Shown: positions 17,839 to 26,258 of the stretch, piece after piece
Position numbering within the stretch: position 1 is the first letter of the stretch
Layout of the letters: the number at the start of each line of letters is the position of its first letter
Origin: Caldilineaceae bacterium
GTDB taxonomy: Bacteria > Chloroflexota > Anaerolineae > Caldilineales > Caldilineaceae
Length of the DNA: 33,288 nucleotides
NCBI GenBank assembly: GCA_026708085.1
Contig: JAPOVP010000115.1
Coordinates: forward strand, 1 to 33,288
Direction: 5' to 3'
Position numbers and translations under genes: made by a program
Notes under the pieces: model-generated
The model's input: only the letters and a program-made list of their open reading frames with translations
Database searches by the model: none
What the model was told of the DNA's origin: nothing

Positions 17839-18463
17839 GCCCTTAGAAAAGGTTGGACTGGTTCATTTACACGGTCCGCCGTACTTCCACAGCGATTGTG
17901 GCCTTCCCTCAGGGAATGCTCTCGGCGCAAGGAGGAATGCGCCTCAATTGGCCTTAGCACGCGCAAAGCGCCCTGCACTAGACCCATGAGTCGGCTGCGG
18001 TCACTACGTTCCGTGCCAGGGGAAGCTTTCCTATTGTAAGTGAGAATGAAAATTATGAAAAAAGATCGGTAAAGAGCGTATTCTTCATGCTGATCCAGAA
18101 AATGCGGTCATCCTTCAGACTGACGAAGCTAATAATCCCTGCGAATGCGCCTTACCGGTCGTGCAGACCTGTAAACGTAAAGCAACGCAAGCGAAAAACT
18201 TCGACCAGGGGGTAGAGGTTCACCGTCAGGACCTTGATCATGGCCGGGGCGACTATTAGAAAGCCGAAGGCCAGCAGCCCCCACCTGTGGACGCCCACGG
18301 CGGGATGGGCGGTGAGGTCGATCAACAGGCATCCCTGCGCCCGCGGAGCCCGTGTTTCGGGAGATCGAAAGCAGGGGTATTGTGCCCGCCCTATCGCTGA
18401 TGTCTGCGGCACCCAAAGGATACCTGCCCGGTGACCACCCGCAGCGCCCGCCCGCCCATCTGC
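17839..18463. other. Intergenic region without supported gene
   Basis: It holds the upstream region of the lipoprotein gene and the downstream region of the MoaB-like gene. A minus-strand frame 18152-18412 contains a plausible membrane stretch (WGLLAFGFLIVAPAMIKVL) within otherwise poor sequence. A different overlapping minus-strand frame, 18129-18482, is not protein-like. A decayed membrane-protein gene is possible but not demonstrable. Confidence 0.4.
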
Positions 18464-18985
18464 TCAACGCGTGATCTCCCACGCCAAATGCTGAATCTCC
18501 GGCAGGATCAGCTTCTCCATCGCCAGACTGACCGCATTGGTCGATCCCGGCAAACTGATGATCGCGCAGCCCCGGTACGTGCCCGCCGTCGCCCGGCTCA
18601 GCATCGCCGCCGCTCCCACCTCGTCATAGCTGAGCATCCGGAAGATCTCACCGAATCCAGGCAACTCCTTTTCCAGCGCCCGCGACAGCACGTCATACGT
18701 GCGGTCCCGCTTGCTCACGCCCGTGCCGCCATTGAATACGATCACCTGCGCGCCGCTCCCGCTGAAATCCTCCAGCGCCTCCGCAACCTCCTCCGGCTCG
18801 TCCCTCACGATGCGCGTGGCAACTACCTGATGACCCTCCGCCTCGGCCATCTCGCGAATGGCCTGGCCGCTGCGGTCCGTTTCCGGCGTGCGTGTATCGG
18901 AGACGGTCACGATCGCAAAGGCAATGCTGCCCTTTTCTTCTTCCGCCTGCCGCCGGTGCTCCTCAGAGCTTTTTCCATTCTTCAT
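18464..18985 (-). CDS. moaB: MoaB/MogA family molybdopterin biosynthesis protein
   Basis: A 173-residue protein of the MoCF-binding fold that adenylylates molybdopterin during molybdenum cofactor assembly. Visible signatures are [21 protein letters not shown] (23-43), the pterin-binding loop [12 protein letters not shown] (83-94), and the C-terminal [25 protein letters not shown], which matches the GxPGxxxAxxxxxxxxxxPxxxH pattern. An unusually polar N-terminal extension of ~18 residues ([14 protein letters not shown]) precedes the domain. The start is supported by GAGGG 6 nt upstream. No other moa or mog genes are in view. MoaB and MogA cannot be separated confidently. Confidence 0.9.
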   Translation of the reverse strand: MKNGKSSEEHRRQAEEEKGSIAFAIVTVSDTRTPETDRSGQAIREMAEAEGHQVVATRIVRDEPEEVAEALEDFSGSGAQVIVFNGGTGVSKRDRTYDVLSRALEKELPGFGEIFRMLSYDEVGAAAMLSRATAGTYRGCAIISLPGSTNAVSLAMEKLILPEIQHLAWEITR

Positions 18986-19279
18986 CTTTCACCCTCTCAT
19001 CACGTATGTGTTCATGATAGCACCCCAAAACCACCAGGCGCGCAGGGGGTCTTGGCGCCTTTGCGCTCCCATTTCTCCCCAGCATTATACATCTGATTCG
19101 AGAAAGCGGCTCCCCTATGCCTCCTTTCCCAACGGGCGCATCCTGTTGCCGCGAGTGTATCCCAAACTATTATACGCCGCAGTGCATTCCAACATGTCAG
19201 GCCATCGCGCCTGTGCCCGAAACACGGTCCATCCCTCATCACATTAGCTGCTGTTCAGACTGCACGCGCCCAACAATCT

Positions 19280-19319
19280 GGGATGCGCCCACGGTTTAGG
19301 CGCATCCCCTTCTTTTTTT
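19280..19319 (+). terminator. Strong intrinsic terminator with no plus-strand gene before it
   Basis: Perfect 10-bp arms GGGATGCGCC (19280-19289) and GGCGCATCCC (19299-19308) surround a 9-nt loop and are followed by CTTCTTTTTTT. It works only on the plus strand. The nearest upstream gene, MoaB-like, is on the minus strand, so it either ends an unannotated short transcript or insulates the operon promoter downstream. A possible promoter for such a transcript is TTGCCG (19146-19151) with TATTAT (19168-19173), 16 bp apart. Confidence 0.8.
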
Positions 19320-19379
19320 CCGTCAAGTGAGGCCAGTCGATCGGCCAAACTGAAGCCCCTTATGCTCAACCAGTGTTCC

Positions 19380-19395
19380 CCAACAATCTAGTTGG
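19380..19395. promoter_or_regulatory. Distal dyad operator candidate of the sugar operon
   Basis: CCAACAATCTAGTTGG is an interrupted dyad with 5-bp arms. It matches a second site at 19474-19489 in 13 of 16 positions; the two starts are 94 bp apart, close to nine helical turns, and lie on opposite sides of the promoter. The layout suits repression with DNA looping. No cognate regulator gene is in the window. Confidence 0.45.
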
Positions 19396-19421
19396 AATGC
19401 ACTCGTACCGACAGATAAATT

Positions 19422-19450
19422 TTGGCATGGATTGGTCGGCCTGTTATAAT
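19422..19450 (+). promoter_or_regulatory. Near-consensus sigma-70 promoter of the carbohydrate operon
   Basis: TTGGCA (19422-19427) and TATAAT (19445-19450) are separated by exactly 17 bp, eleven of twelve consensus bases. The start of transcription would be near 19457, giving a leader of about 225 nt before the binding-protein gene. Confidence 0.75.
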
Positions 19451-19463
19451 CCGGTTCTATCCC

Positions 19464-19475
19464 GAAAACGTTTCC
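19464..19475. promoter_or_regulatory. LacI-family type operator just downstream of the promoter
   Basis: GAAAACGTTTCC has the AAACGTTT core with the central CpG typical of LacI/GalR-family operators. It begins ~14 bp after the -10 box, where a bound repressor would block transcription. It overlaps by two bases the proximal CCAAC dyad. Confidence 0.6.
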
Positions 19476-19489
19476 AACAACCTGGTTGA
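19474..19489. promoter_or_regulatory. Proximal dyad operator candidate of the sugar operon
   Basis: CCAACAACCTGGTTGA is the partner of the distal dyad at 19380-19395. The differing positions are 8, 11 and 16; the CCAAC and GTTG arms are conserved. It abuts the LacI-type site. Confidence 0.45.
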
Positions 19490-19530
19490 TACCCCTGTTT
19501 CGTTCTGTCCTTAAAACCATTCAGCAACTG

Positions 19531-19597
19531 ATGTTGCGCAGTCGTTGCCTTGCGTAAGTTGGACCCAGTGCGTATTGACACTGCATTTGCGCAACAT
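19531..19597. promoter_or_regulatory. Inverted repeat in the operon leader
   Basis: ATGTTGCGCA (19531-19540) and its exact complement TGCGCAACAT (19588-19597) lie in the untranslated leader. They could pair to close a ~47-nt loop in the mRNA, or act as two half-palindromic protein sites, since each is close to GTTGCGCAAC. The role is unknown. Confidence 0.35.
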
Positions 19598-19681
19598 GAG
19601 TAATCGATTCGCCGCTTATCGACGAAGTGAACGCGGTTCATCCTTATACGTTCAATCCATCACATTCCCAGGAGGAAAACA

Positions 19682-21052
19682 GTGCAGCGAACGGAAATGA
19701 GTCGAAGAAGCTTTTTGCAATTGGCCGCGGGCAGCACGGCAGTCGCTGCGTTAGCCGCGTGCGCGCCGCCTGTGCCGGCCGGCACCACTACAGACGCATC
19801 CGCCGAGCCAGTTACCCTGAACTTCTTTAACCGCGGCGGTCAGTTCATTGAGAACGTCATGGATCAGCAGATGTCCCTGTATAGGGAGGCCAACCCCAAT
19901 ATCGAGTTCGAGATTAACGCCGTGGCCGGCGCCTCCCACCAGGAAGCCCTGCTGATCATGATCTCCGCCGGCACCGGACCCGACATGTGGTTTGACGCCA
20001 ACCGCACCACCGGCCCCCTTACTCGCAGGGGCGTGACGACCAATCTTGAGCCCTACTTTGAGGCCGATCCTGATTTCAATGAAGACGACTATGTCGAAAA
20101 CGTCTGGATCGCCCAAACCTACGACGGCGCGCGCTGGGGCATCCCCTGGGACAGTGGCGCCATGCTCATGGCCTTCAATATCGACCTGTTCGATGAGGTT
20201 GGCGTTCCCCATCCGGAGCCGGATGCATGGATGACATGGGACGAAATTATCGAACTCGCCAAGGTTCTCACCTTCGACCTGGACGACAATTCAGCCAACG
20301 ATTCTGATTTCGATCCCGCCCGCGTGCGTCAGTACGGACTTAGGGCCGGCTTTGGTCACGGTCGGCCGACCTATATCTGGGGCAACGACGCCGAGATTAT
20401 CGCTGACGACGGCACCATGCCTATGGATTCGGATGCATTCATCGAGGCGATGAACTGGTTGGCGGATCTGGGTCTGAAGCACTTTGTCAATCCATCGCCC
20501 GCATACGAAGCCGCTGGCGAGACCAGCCTGCAAGCCGGCAACGTAGCCATGCAGCACATCGGCGTCTGGTCGCTGGGCCGCATCAACCAGGCCGGTGTCA
20601 ACTGGGGCACATTCCCGGTACCCTACAACAAGACGAAGACATCCTACGGCCACTACTCGCCCCTGTGCGTCTTCTCCCAGACAGACTATCCCCAGGAGTC
20701 CTACGATTTCATTTCCTGGGCCTGCCTCAGCAATCCAGGGCAGCAGATTCTTGTCGATCTGGGTATGCAGCAGCCGACCCGTAAAGAGCTGCGTGAACAA
20801 TTCCTGAACAATGAGGCGCCGCCGGAAATGAAGTACCGTCAGGCGTTCTACGACGCCTTCGAGGATCAGGCTACCTTCCGCTGGCCCGGGGACACCATCG
20901 GCTCCTACTACGGTGGCTGGTATCAGACGATGCTGGACTACTGGGGACCGTATTTGGACCAGCTTTGGATCGGTGATATTCGCTGGGAAGATGTCGCCAC
21001 AGAGGTGCGCCAGGGCTCTGAACATATCTTGCAGACGGGCGAAATCTCCTAA
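19682..21052 (+). CDS. Carbohydrate ABC transporter substrate-binding lipoprotein (family 1)
   Basis: A 456-residue extracellular solute-binding protein. The N-terminus combines a twin-arginine motif (SRRSFLQL, residues 7-14) and a lipobox LAAC with Cys27, so it is predicted to be Tat-exported and lipid-anchored. The mature part shows family 1 features: VTLNFFNRGGQ, AVAGASHQEALLIMISAGTGPDMWFD, GIPWDSGAMLMAFNIDLFDEVGVPHPEPDAWMTWDEI and a C-terminal WGPYLDQLWIGD...DVATEVRQGSE segment. Translation starts at GTG, with GGAGG 6 nt before it. The permease gene begins directly after the stop codon. The substrate is unknown, probably a sugar or polyol judged by the downstream genes. Confidence 0.92.
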   Translation: MQRTEMSRRSFLQLAAGSTAVAALAACAPPVPAGTTTDASAEPVTLNFFNRGGQFIENVMDQQMSLYREANPNIEFEINAVAGASHQEALLIMISAGTGPDMWFDANRTTGPLTRRGVTTNLEPYFEADPDFNEDDYVENVWIAQTYDGARWGIPWDSGAMLMAFNIDLFDEVGVPHPEPDAWMTWDEIIELAKVLTFDLDDNSANDSDFDPARVRQYGLRAGFGHGRPTYIWGNDAEIIADDGTMPMDSDAFIEAMNWLADLGLKHFVNPSPAYEAAGETSLQAGNVAMQHIGVWSLGRINQAGVNWGTFPVPYNKTKTSYGHYSPLCVFSQTDYPQESYDFISWACLSNPGQQILVDLGMQQPTRKELREQFLNNEAPPEMKYRQAFYDAFEDQATFRWPGDTIGSYYGGWYQTMLDYWGPYLDQLWIGDIRWEDVATEVRQGSEHILQTGEIS

Positions 21053-22027
21053 ATGCAATCTTCACCTGCTCAATCTACACCCGCCGCGCAGACCGATCGA
21101 GGTCTGCGCTTTTTCCATCGCCTCAGCTTCGAAGAGACCTTCTTCGGCTGGCTCTTCATCGTTCCAGCTGTGTTGGGGCTGCTGTTTTTCCGCCTCGGCC
21201 CGGTGTTCGCCAGCTTCTACCTCAGCTTCACGAAATACGAAATCATCACCGCCCCCCGGTGGATCGGATTCGCCAACTACACCAAACTGATCACTGATGG
21301 TCTGTGGCTGCGATCCATCGAGGTGACCTTGTGGTATGTGTCTCTCTTTGTGCCTCTGTCCCTCACATGTGCCTACACCATTGCTCTCCTGATGAGCCGC
21401 AATGTGCGCGGGATCACATCCTATCGCACGCTCTGGTATCTGCCTTCAGTGGTTCCGGTGGTCGCCAGCGCCACCATCTGGCGTTGGGGCCTGAATCCGG
21501 AGTTCGGGCCCATCAACTATCCGCTCAAGTTGCTGGGCCTGCCCGCGCCCCGTTGGCTGACCGATCCGGACTGGATCGTGCCCTCCATTGTCTTTATCGG
21601 TCTGTGGGGGCTGGGCAACTCTGTGCTCATCTTTCTGGCTTCGATTACCAGTGTGCCCCGCACCTTCTACGAAGCCGCCGAAGTCGATGGCGCCAACCTC
21701 TGGGCCAGGTTCCGCCACGTGACCTTGCCCCTCACCTCTTCGATTATCTTCTACCAGTTGATTGTAACGGTCATCAATAGCTTCCAGGTCTTCGGTGTGG
21801 CCTATGTCCTGTTTGTATCCAATCCGTCTGCCTCCTCTGCAGGACCGGACAACGCCGCCCTCTTTTATGTGCTGTACATGTTTCGCAACGCCTTCGGATA
21901 CTTTCGCAACGGCTACGCATCAGCAATGGCCTGGATTCTCTTCCTCGTGGTAATGCTGCTGACGATCTTCCTTTTCTACAGTCAGCGGCGTTGGGTCTAC
22001 TACGAGACCGAAGGGGGCGGCTCGTGA
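21053..22027 (+). CDS. Carbohydrate ABC transporter permease, MalF/UgpA type
   Basis: A 324-residue inner-membrane permease with about six TM segments (first at ~32-50). The ATPase-contact EAA loop is at 207-226 (EAAEVDGANLWARFRHVTLP), with the essential EAA-x3-G pattern intact. WLFIVPAVLGLLFFRLGPV near the N-terminus is typical of the MalF/UgpA group. The ATG directly follows the binding-protein stop codon (TAAATG), and the next permease overlaps its stop by 4 bp, so the genes are translated together. Confidence 0.92.
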   Translation: MQSSPAQSTPAAQTDRGLRFFHRLSFEETFFGWLFIVPAVLGLLFFRLGPVFASFYLSFTKYEIITAPRWIGFANYTKLITDGLWLRSIEVTLWYVSLFVPLSLTCAYTIALLMSRNVRGITSYRTLWYLPSVVPVVASATIWRWGLNPEFGPINYPLKLLGLPAPRWLTDPDWIVPSIVFIGLWGLGNSVLIFLASITSVPRTFYEAAEVDGANLWARFRHVTLPLTSSIIFYQLIVTVINSFQVFGVAYVLFVSNPSASSAGPDNAALFYVLYMFRNAFGYFRNGYASAMAWILFLVVMLLTIFLFYSQRRWVYYETEGGGS

Positions 22028-22869
22028 CCGCTTACCGTATCAGGCATAACGCCGGTCGTCTTCTGATTCATCTGACGCTGGCCGTTGGTAGCGTATTTAT
22101 GCTGATTCCCTTCTTTTGGCTGCTTTCTTCTTCATTGAAGGCGCCCCATGAGATCTATGTCTTTCCCCCTAAGTGGATACCCGATCCGGTCCGCTGGTCA
22201 AACTATCGCGAAGTGTTCGAGGTTGTGGCGGTCGCGCGCTATACAGCCAACACAATGATAGTCACGATCTTCTCTACCGTGGGCGTTATCATCAGCTCCT
22301 CTATGGCTGCCTATAGCTTTGCTCGGCTGCGTTTCAAAGGGCGGGATATCGTTTTTGGCTTGATCCTCTCGACAGTGATGCTCCCGTACGTCGTGACCAT
22401 GATTCCCGTCTACATTCTGTTCACGCGCCTGGGTTGGATCGGGACCTATCTGCCCCTGATTGTGCCGGACTGGTTTGGTGGGCCAATCACGATCTTTCTG
22501 TTGCGCCAGTTCTTCCGCACAATTCCCCTGGAGTTGGAAGACGCGGCCCGCATTGACGGGGCCAGTCGGCCTCGTATTTTTGCCCAGATCATTCTTCCTC
22601 TGGCCCGGCCTGCGCTCACGGTCGTTCTCGTGTTGTCCCTGCTCTACAATTGGAACGACTTCCTGGCGCCGCTCATTTATCTGCATAAACGAGATATGTT
22701 CACCTTGGCCTTAGGACTGAACGCACTCCAACATTTCGAAAGCGGTCTCGACTGGACCCACTACGTCATGGTGCTGGCCACTCTGATGGTGCTGCCGGTC
22801 ATTATCGTCTATTTTCTCGCCCAGCGGGCCTTCGTCGAAGGGATCGTCCTTACCGGGCTGAAAGGATAA
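22024..22869 (+). CDS. Carbohydrate ABC transporter permease, MalG/UgpE type
   Basis: A 281-residue permease partner. TM1 is ~12-36, ending in the family hallmark FFWLLSSSLKAPHEIYVFPPKWIPDP. The EAA loop is at ~172-192 (EDAARIDGASRPRIFAQIILP). The start chosen is the GTG at 22024, which overlaps the upstream stop codon (GTGA) and follows a GGGGGCGG tract. An upstream ATG at 21991 would overlap the previous gene by 37 bp. No ATPase gene is in the operon; such transporters often share a MsmX-type ATPase encoded elsewhere, which is inference here. Confidence 0.92.
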   Translation: MTAYRIRHNAGRLLIHLTLAVGSVFMLIPFFWLLSSSLKAPHEIYVFPPKWIPDPVRWSNYREVFEVVAVARYTANTMIVTIFSTVGVIISSSMAAYSFARLRFKGRDIVFGLILSTVMLPYVVTMIPVYILFTRLGWIGTYLPLIVPDWFGGPITIFLLRQFFRTIPLELEDAARIDGASRPRIFAQIILPLARPALTVVLVLSLLYNWNDFLAPLIYLHKRDMFTLALGLNALQHFESGLDWTHYVMVLATLMVLPVIIVYFLAQRAFVEGIVLTGLKG

Positions 22870-22976
22870 GGACGGTCATGACTGCTAAGTCCTTGCCCAA
22901 TGGCGATCAAGATTCAGCATGGAAAACGGTGTTTCTCATTCTTTATCAAACCTATCACCCTTCAATAATTGCTTTC

Positions 22977-23310
22977 ACTGACCACTGACCACTGACCACT
23001 GCAGTTCCGGGCGGTCGGGCCTATTCGGCCCTCCCTTGTGCGGGGGCTCCGCCCCCGCAACGCCCCCTCTCCTACAACCTCGCGTCGTAGCGAGTAGGTG
23101 GGCAATACGAAATTGCCGCCCCGTGTCGGCCCACGCTTCCCCCCGCCTCCTGGCAGATTCCGAAAATGTGTCCAGCGCAGGCAAGACAGGCGAGGCAACG
23201 CCCATATATGCCCAACGATCACCGCCATGACCATCGAGAGCCCGCTACAGAAATGCTGACCGTACATTCCCCCCAGGCAGACCGTACACAGAACATGGCT
23301 TGGTAGTTAC
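22977..23310. repeat. Composite dispersed repeat, copy B (long form, inside the sugar operon)
   Basis: It begins with three TGACCAC heptamers, then the GGGCC/GGCCC hairpin and the strong hairpin at 23039-23059 (arms TGCGGGGGC and GCCCCCGCA, loop TCC), matching copies A and C through 23078. After that it diverges: 23079-23188 is unique in this window, and 23189-23310 matches window bases 1-135. It ends about 10 bp before the next start codon, so it supplies that gene's entire leader. In the rest of the gap, 22870-22976 shows nothing notable. Confidence 0.85.
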
Positions 23311-23319
23311 GGACGATCT

Positions 23320-24165
23320 ATGCACAGCCACCAGCTCGGTGTTCATCTGATGGTGTGGAGTGGTAGGATCACCGCCGGCGAGATGGCCCTTTTCCCGCTC
23401 ATCAGCGAATTGGGCTACAACGGCGTTGAACTTCCCATCTTCGATCCGGAAGCCCTTGACTTGACCGCTATCCGCCAGGCTTGCCTGAACAGTGGTCTGG
23501 CCTGCACCGCCTCCACAGCCATGGCCCCGGGACTCAGTCTCATCGATGACGAGCGCCGGACGCAAGGGGTGGCCTGGTTGCAGGACGTCGTGCGCGCCGC
23601 CTCAACTCTGGGCGCAGATCTCCTCTGCGGGCCGATGGCCGTGCCCGTCGGCGAACTGCGGGGACGGGGATTTACAAGCCAGGAATTTGACAACTGTGTC
23701 CGGTCTCTGCAGGAGGTCGGCGCAGTTGCCGCTGCTGAGGGCGTAACTCTTGCCCTGGAGCCGCTGAACCGCTTTGAGACCTTCATGCTCAATACCGTTC
23801 AGGATGGCGTCCGCCTTATGAATGCGGTCGATCAGCCGTCCGTGGGCTTACTGCTCGATACCTTCCACATGCACATTGAGGAAAAGTCTACGCCGGACGC
23901 CATCCGCAGGGCTGGTAGGCACATTAGGCATTTCCATTGCAGCGAAAACGATCGCGGTGCCGTCGGTAGCGGACAGGTGGATTGGACCGGGACATTTCAG
24001 GCGTTGGCAGATGTCCAATACAGTGGTTGGCTGGTGGTGGAGTCCTTCAACGCCGTCATTCCGGAACTGGCGGGCGCCACATGTATTTGGCGTCCCTTGG
24101 CCGAAAGCCCTTACGCGCTGGCGAAAGAGAGCCTCTCTTTCCTCAACGGCAGAAAGAATGCCTGA
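23320..24165 (+). CDS. Sugar epimerase of the D-tagatose/D-psicose 3-epimerase type
   Basis: A 281-residue xylose isomerase-like TIM barrel. The four metal ligands of ketose 3-epimerases are in place: Glu147 (LALEPLNRFETF), Asp180 (LLLDTFHMHIEE), His206 (HFHCSENDRG) and Glu241 (VVESFN). The NRFET sequence after the first Glu and ENDRG are typical of the D-tagatose 3-epimerase group. It would interconvert ketoses at C3 or a similar carbohydrate. The ATG is ~10 nt after a repeat element with no clear Shine-Dalgarno. It is the first of three catabolic genes following the transporter. Confidence 0.85.
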   Translation: MHSHQLGVHLMVWSGRITAGEMALFPLISELGYNGVELPIFDPEALDLTAIRQACLNSGLACTASTAMAPGLSLIDDERRTQGVAWLQDVVRAASTLGADLLCGPMAVPVGELRGRGFTSQEFDNCVRSLQEVGAVAAAEGVTLALEPLNRFETFMLNTVQDGVRLMNAVDQPSVGLLLDTFHMHIEEKSTPDAIRRAGRHIRHFHCSENDRGAVGSGQVDWTGTFQALADVQYSGWLVVESFNAVIPELAGATCIWRPLAESPYALAKESLSFLNGRKNA

Positions 24166-24232
24166 ATCGTAAGGTGCAACAAGCGCACCTCACGTTTCAC
24201 GGTCAACAGTCTTATCGCTGAGATCTGATAAA

Positions 24233-25240
24233 ATGTTCTCCCTCGATGTCCATTGCCACTTCTTTCCCAAAGCCTTTTTGGACGCGGCCCGTGGTCCGAA
24301 CACCCTCCAATCCAGAATCGAACGGCGAGCTGACGGCCGGGAGCATCTGGTTTGCCCGGGCAACTTCGATCACCCGCTGACGCCGGATTTCTACGCCGCC
24401 GGGCAGATGCTGGCCGACATGGACAGCGCGCAAATCTCAATGGCGGCCATCTCCTCCGCGCCCCCCACGCTTTCTTACTGGGCAGAGGCCGCCGCCGCCA
24501 CGGAACTGGCATCGCGCCTGAATGAGAGCATCGCTGAACGCGTGGCCGAACATCCCCAGCGCTTCCTGGGGCTTGCGACTGTTCCGCTGCAGGACATCGC
24601 CGCCTCCGTCGCTGAAGCAAAACGCGCCGTCAATGAACTCGGGCTGCATGGCTTTCAGATCGGATCCAATGTAGCTGGAAAAAATCTGAATCATCCTGAC
24701 TATTTCCCCCTCTTCGAGACGATTGCCGCACTGAACGTGCCCGTATTCGTCCACCCGTATATCCCTGCGGGGGAGGAGCGAATGCAGGACTACTACCTGC
24801 ACAATCTGCTGGGCATGGTGGCCGAGACTGGTCTGGCCATTGCATCGGTGATCTACGGCGGCATCCTGGAACGATGGCCGGATCTGAAAATTATCTTCGC
24901 CCACGCCGGCGGCGTCTTTCCATATGTTGTAGGGCGCATGGATCACGGCTACAAGGTGCGCTCCCAGGAATGTGCCGCCGCCATTCCGCATCCCCCCAGC
25001 CACTATCTGAGGCAGGTCTACTTCGACTGCATGTCTTTTCACCCTTTGGCCCTGCGCTATCTGGTGGATATGGTCGGCGCCGATCATGTGTTGATCGGCA
25101 GCGATTATCCCTTCGATATGGGACCAATCGGCGGCCCTGTGGCCGAGGTGCTGGCCAATCCCCATCTGTCAGATGAGGAGAAAGAGCAGATCTGCGGCAA
25201 GACCGCGGCAACGCTCTTTGGATTGACCAACCATCAATAG
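24233..25240 (+). CDS. Amidohydrolase family 2 protein (ACMSD-like decarboxylase/hydrolase)
   Basis: A 335-residue TIM-barrel metal enzyme of the aminocarboxymuconate-semialdehyde decarboxylase branch. Metal ligands are visible: DVHCHFFP at the N-terminus (His7, His9), FVHPYIP (His174), FAHAGG (His224) and IGSDYPF (Asp291). Family members decarboxylate aromatic or related acids, or hydrolyse lactones. In a sugar operon, lactone hydrolysis or decarboxylation of a sugar acid is conceivable, but no substrate can be fixed. It lies between two epimerase-type genes on the same strand with short gaps. Confidence 0.88.
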   Translation: MFSLDVHCHFFPKAFLDAARGPNTLQSRIERRADGREHLVCPGNFDHPLTPDFYAAGQMLADMDSAQISMAAISSAPPTLSYWAEAAAATELASRLNESIAERVAEHPQRFLGLATVPLQDIAASVAEAKRAVNELGLHGFQIGSNVAGKNLNHPDYFPLFETIAALNVPVFVHPYIPAGEERMQDYYLHNLLGMVAETGLAIASVIYGGILERWPDLKIIFAHAGGVFPYVVGRMDHGYKVRSQECAAAIPHPPSHYLRQVYFDCMSFHPLALRYLVDMVGADHVLIGSDYPFDMGPIGGPVAEVLANPHLSDEEKEQICGKTAATLFGLTNHQ

Positions 25241-25264
25241 AAGATCCCCAATTGAGAGAGTGAA

Positions 25265-26161
25265 ATGTCCGCTATGAAACGGTACGAATTCGGAGTCGTT
25301 ACCGATGAGATCGATCAGGACTTTGAACGTGCCTGTTCGATCGCCCGCGAAGAGGGTATGTCCTACGTGGAGTTGCACAACCTGTGGGGAAAACCGGTCC
25401 ACGAGCTGACCGACGCAGAGTTGGATCGGGCACTGCGGCTCACCGAGGAGAACGGCCTGCGTACCCATCTGGTCTGTGGCATGTTTTTCCGGCCATTCTC
25501 TCTGGCCGGTATCTCCCTGGACGCCATGGAGAGCCATCCTCGCTTTCAAGAGCACATGGATCGGCTGGAGCGCTTCATCACCATTGCGCATAGATTCAAG
25601 GCGCCCAACATCCGCACCTTTGGCTTCACCCGCGATGTAGGCGGCGACAACCCTTCCCCCCGCTCCCCGGACGGTGGCGGTATCGATGAGGAAACTCTGG
25701 CCAAGATTGCCAATGGCATCCGTATCGCCTGCCAGCGGTTACACGACGAAGGGCTGGTCTTGGCCTTGGAAAATGCCCGCTCTCTTTACGCCAATACCGG
25801 TGGCAACATGCGGCTCGTGCTCGACGCCGTGCACATGCCCAATCTCAAAATTATCTGGGATCCGGCCAACGCCTTTGTCGCCGGCGAAGACCCGGCAACT
25901 GGCTATCAGCAGGTGAAAGGCCACATTGTCGATATTCACTGCAAGGATGCAGTTGTCCTCGACCAGAGCACCGGCCTCACCGCTTGGGCGCGCATCGGCG
26001 CCGGCGGAACCGACTGGCATGCCCATCTCACTCTGCTGCAAAACGAGCCGGTCGATACCTATACGGTTGAGACGCACTGGCAGGCCAACGGGCAGGACAT
26101 GGCCGCCAGCACGCGCCAGACATTTGCCAGTCTCAAAGACCTTATCGCCGGCCTGCCATAG
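25265..26161 (+). CDS. Sugar phosphate isomerase/epimerase family protein (xylose isomerase-like)
   Basis: A 298-residue TIM barrel of the AP endonuclease 2 superfamily. Putative metal ligands are Glu169 (LALENARS), Asp199 (IIWDPANAF), His225 (DIHCKDA) and Glu269 (VETHW). The LENxxx...TGG and WDPANA phrases separate it from the tagatose-epimerase group and resemble hydroxypyruvate isomerase/IolE-like relatives. The start is supported by GAGAG upstream; an ATG three codons on is an alternative. It is last in the operon and convergent with the ScyD-like gene, 97 bp away. Confidence 0.85.
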   Translation: MSAMKRYEFGVVTDEIDQDFERACSIAREEGMSYVELHNLWGKPVHELTDAELDRALRLTEENGLRTHLVCGMFFRPFSLAGISLDAMESHPRFQEHMDRLERFITIAHRFKAPNIRTFGFTRDVGGDNPSPRSPDGGGIDEETLAKIANGIRIACQRLHDEGLVLALENARSLYANTGGNMRLVLDAVHMPNLKIIWDPANAFVAGEDPATGYQQVKGHIVDIHCKDAVVLDQSTGLTAWARIGAGGTDWHAHLTLLQNEPVDTYTVETHWQANGQDMAASTRQTFASLKDLIAGLP

Positions 26162-26258
26162 AGTTCAACGCAAAACAACGTACAGACTCGGTACGAGACG
26201 AGCCGGCTTCATCGGTGCCGTCGCGCCTCCCGTTGTCCCCCATAACCTGCTCCGCACG

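Noticed and set aside
18129..18482. Minus-strand frames between the lipoprotein and moaB genes
   Set aside because: One has a single membrane-like stretch but no start signal or family; the other is not protein-like.
19575..19603. Second promoter with perfect TTGACA in the operon leader
   Set aside because: No acceptable -10 hexamer lies 16-18 bp downstream.
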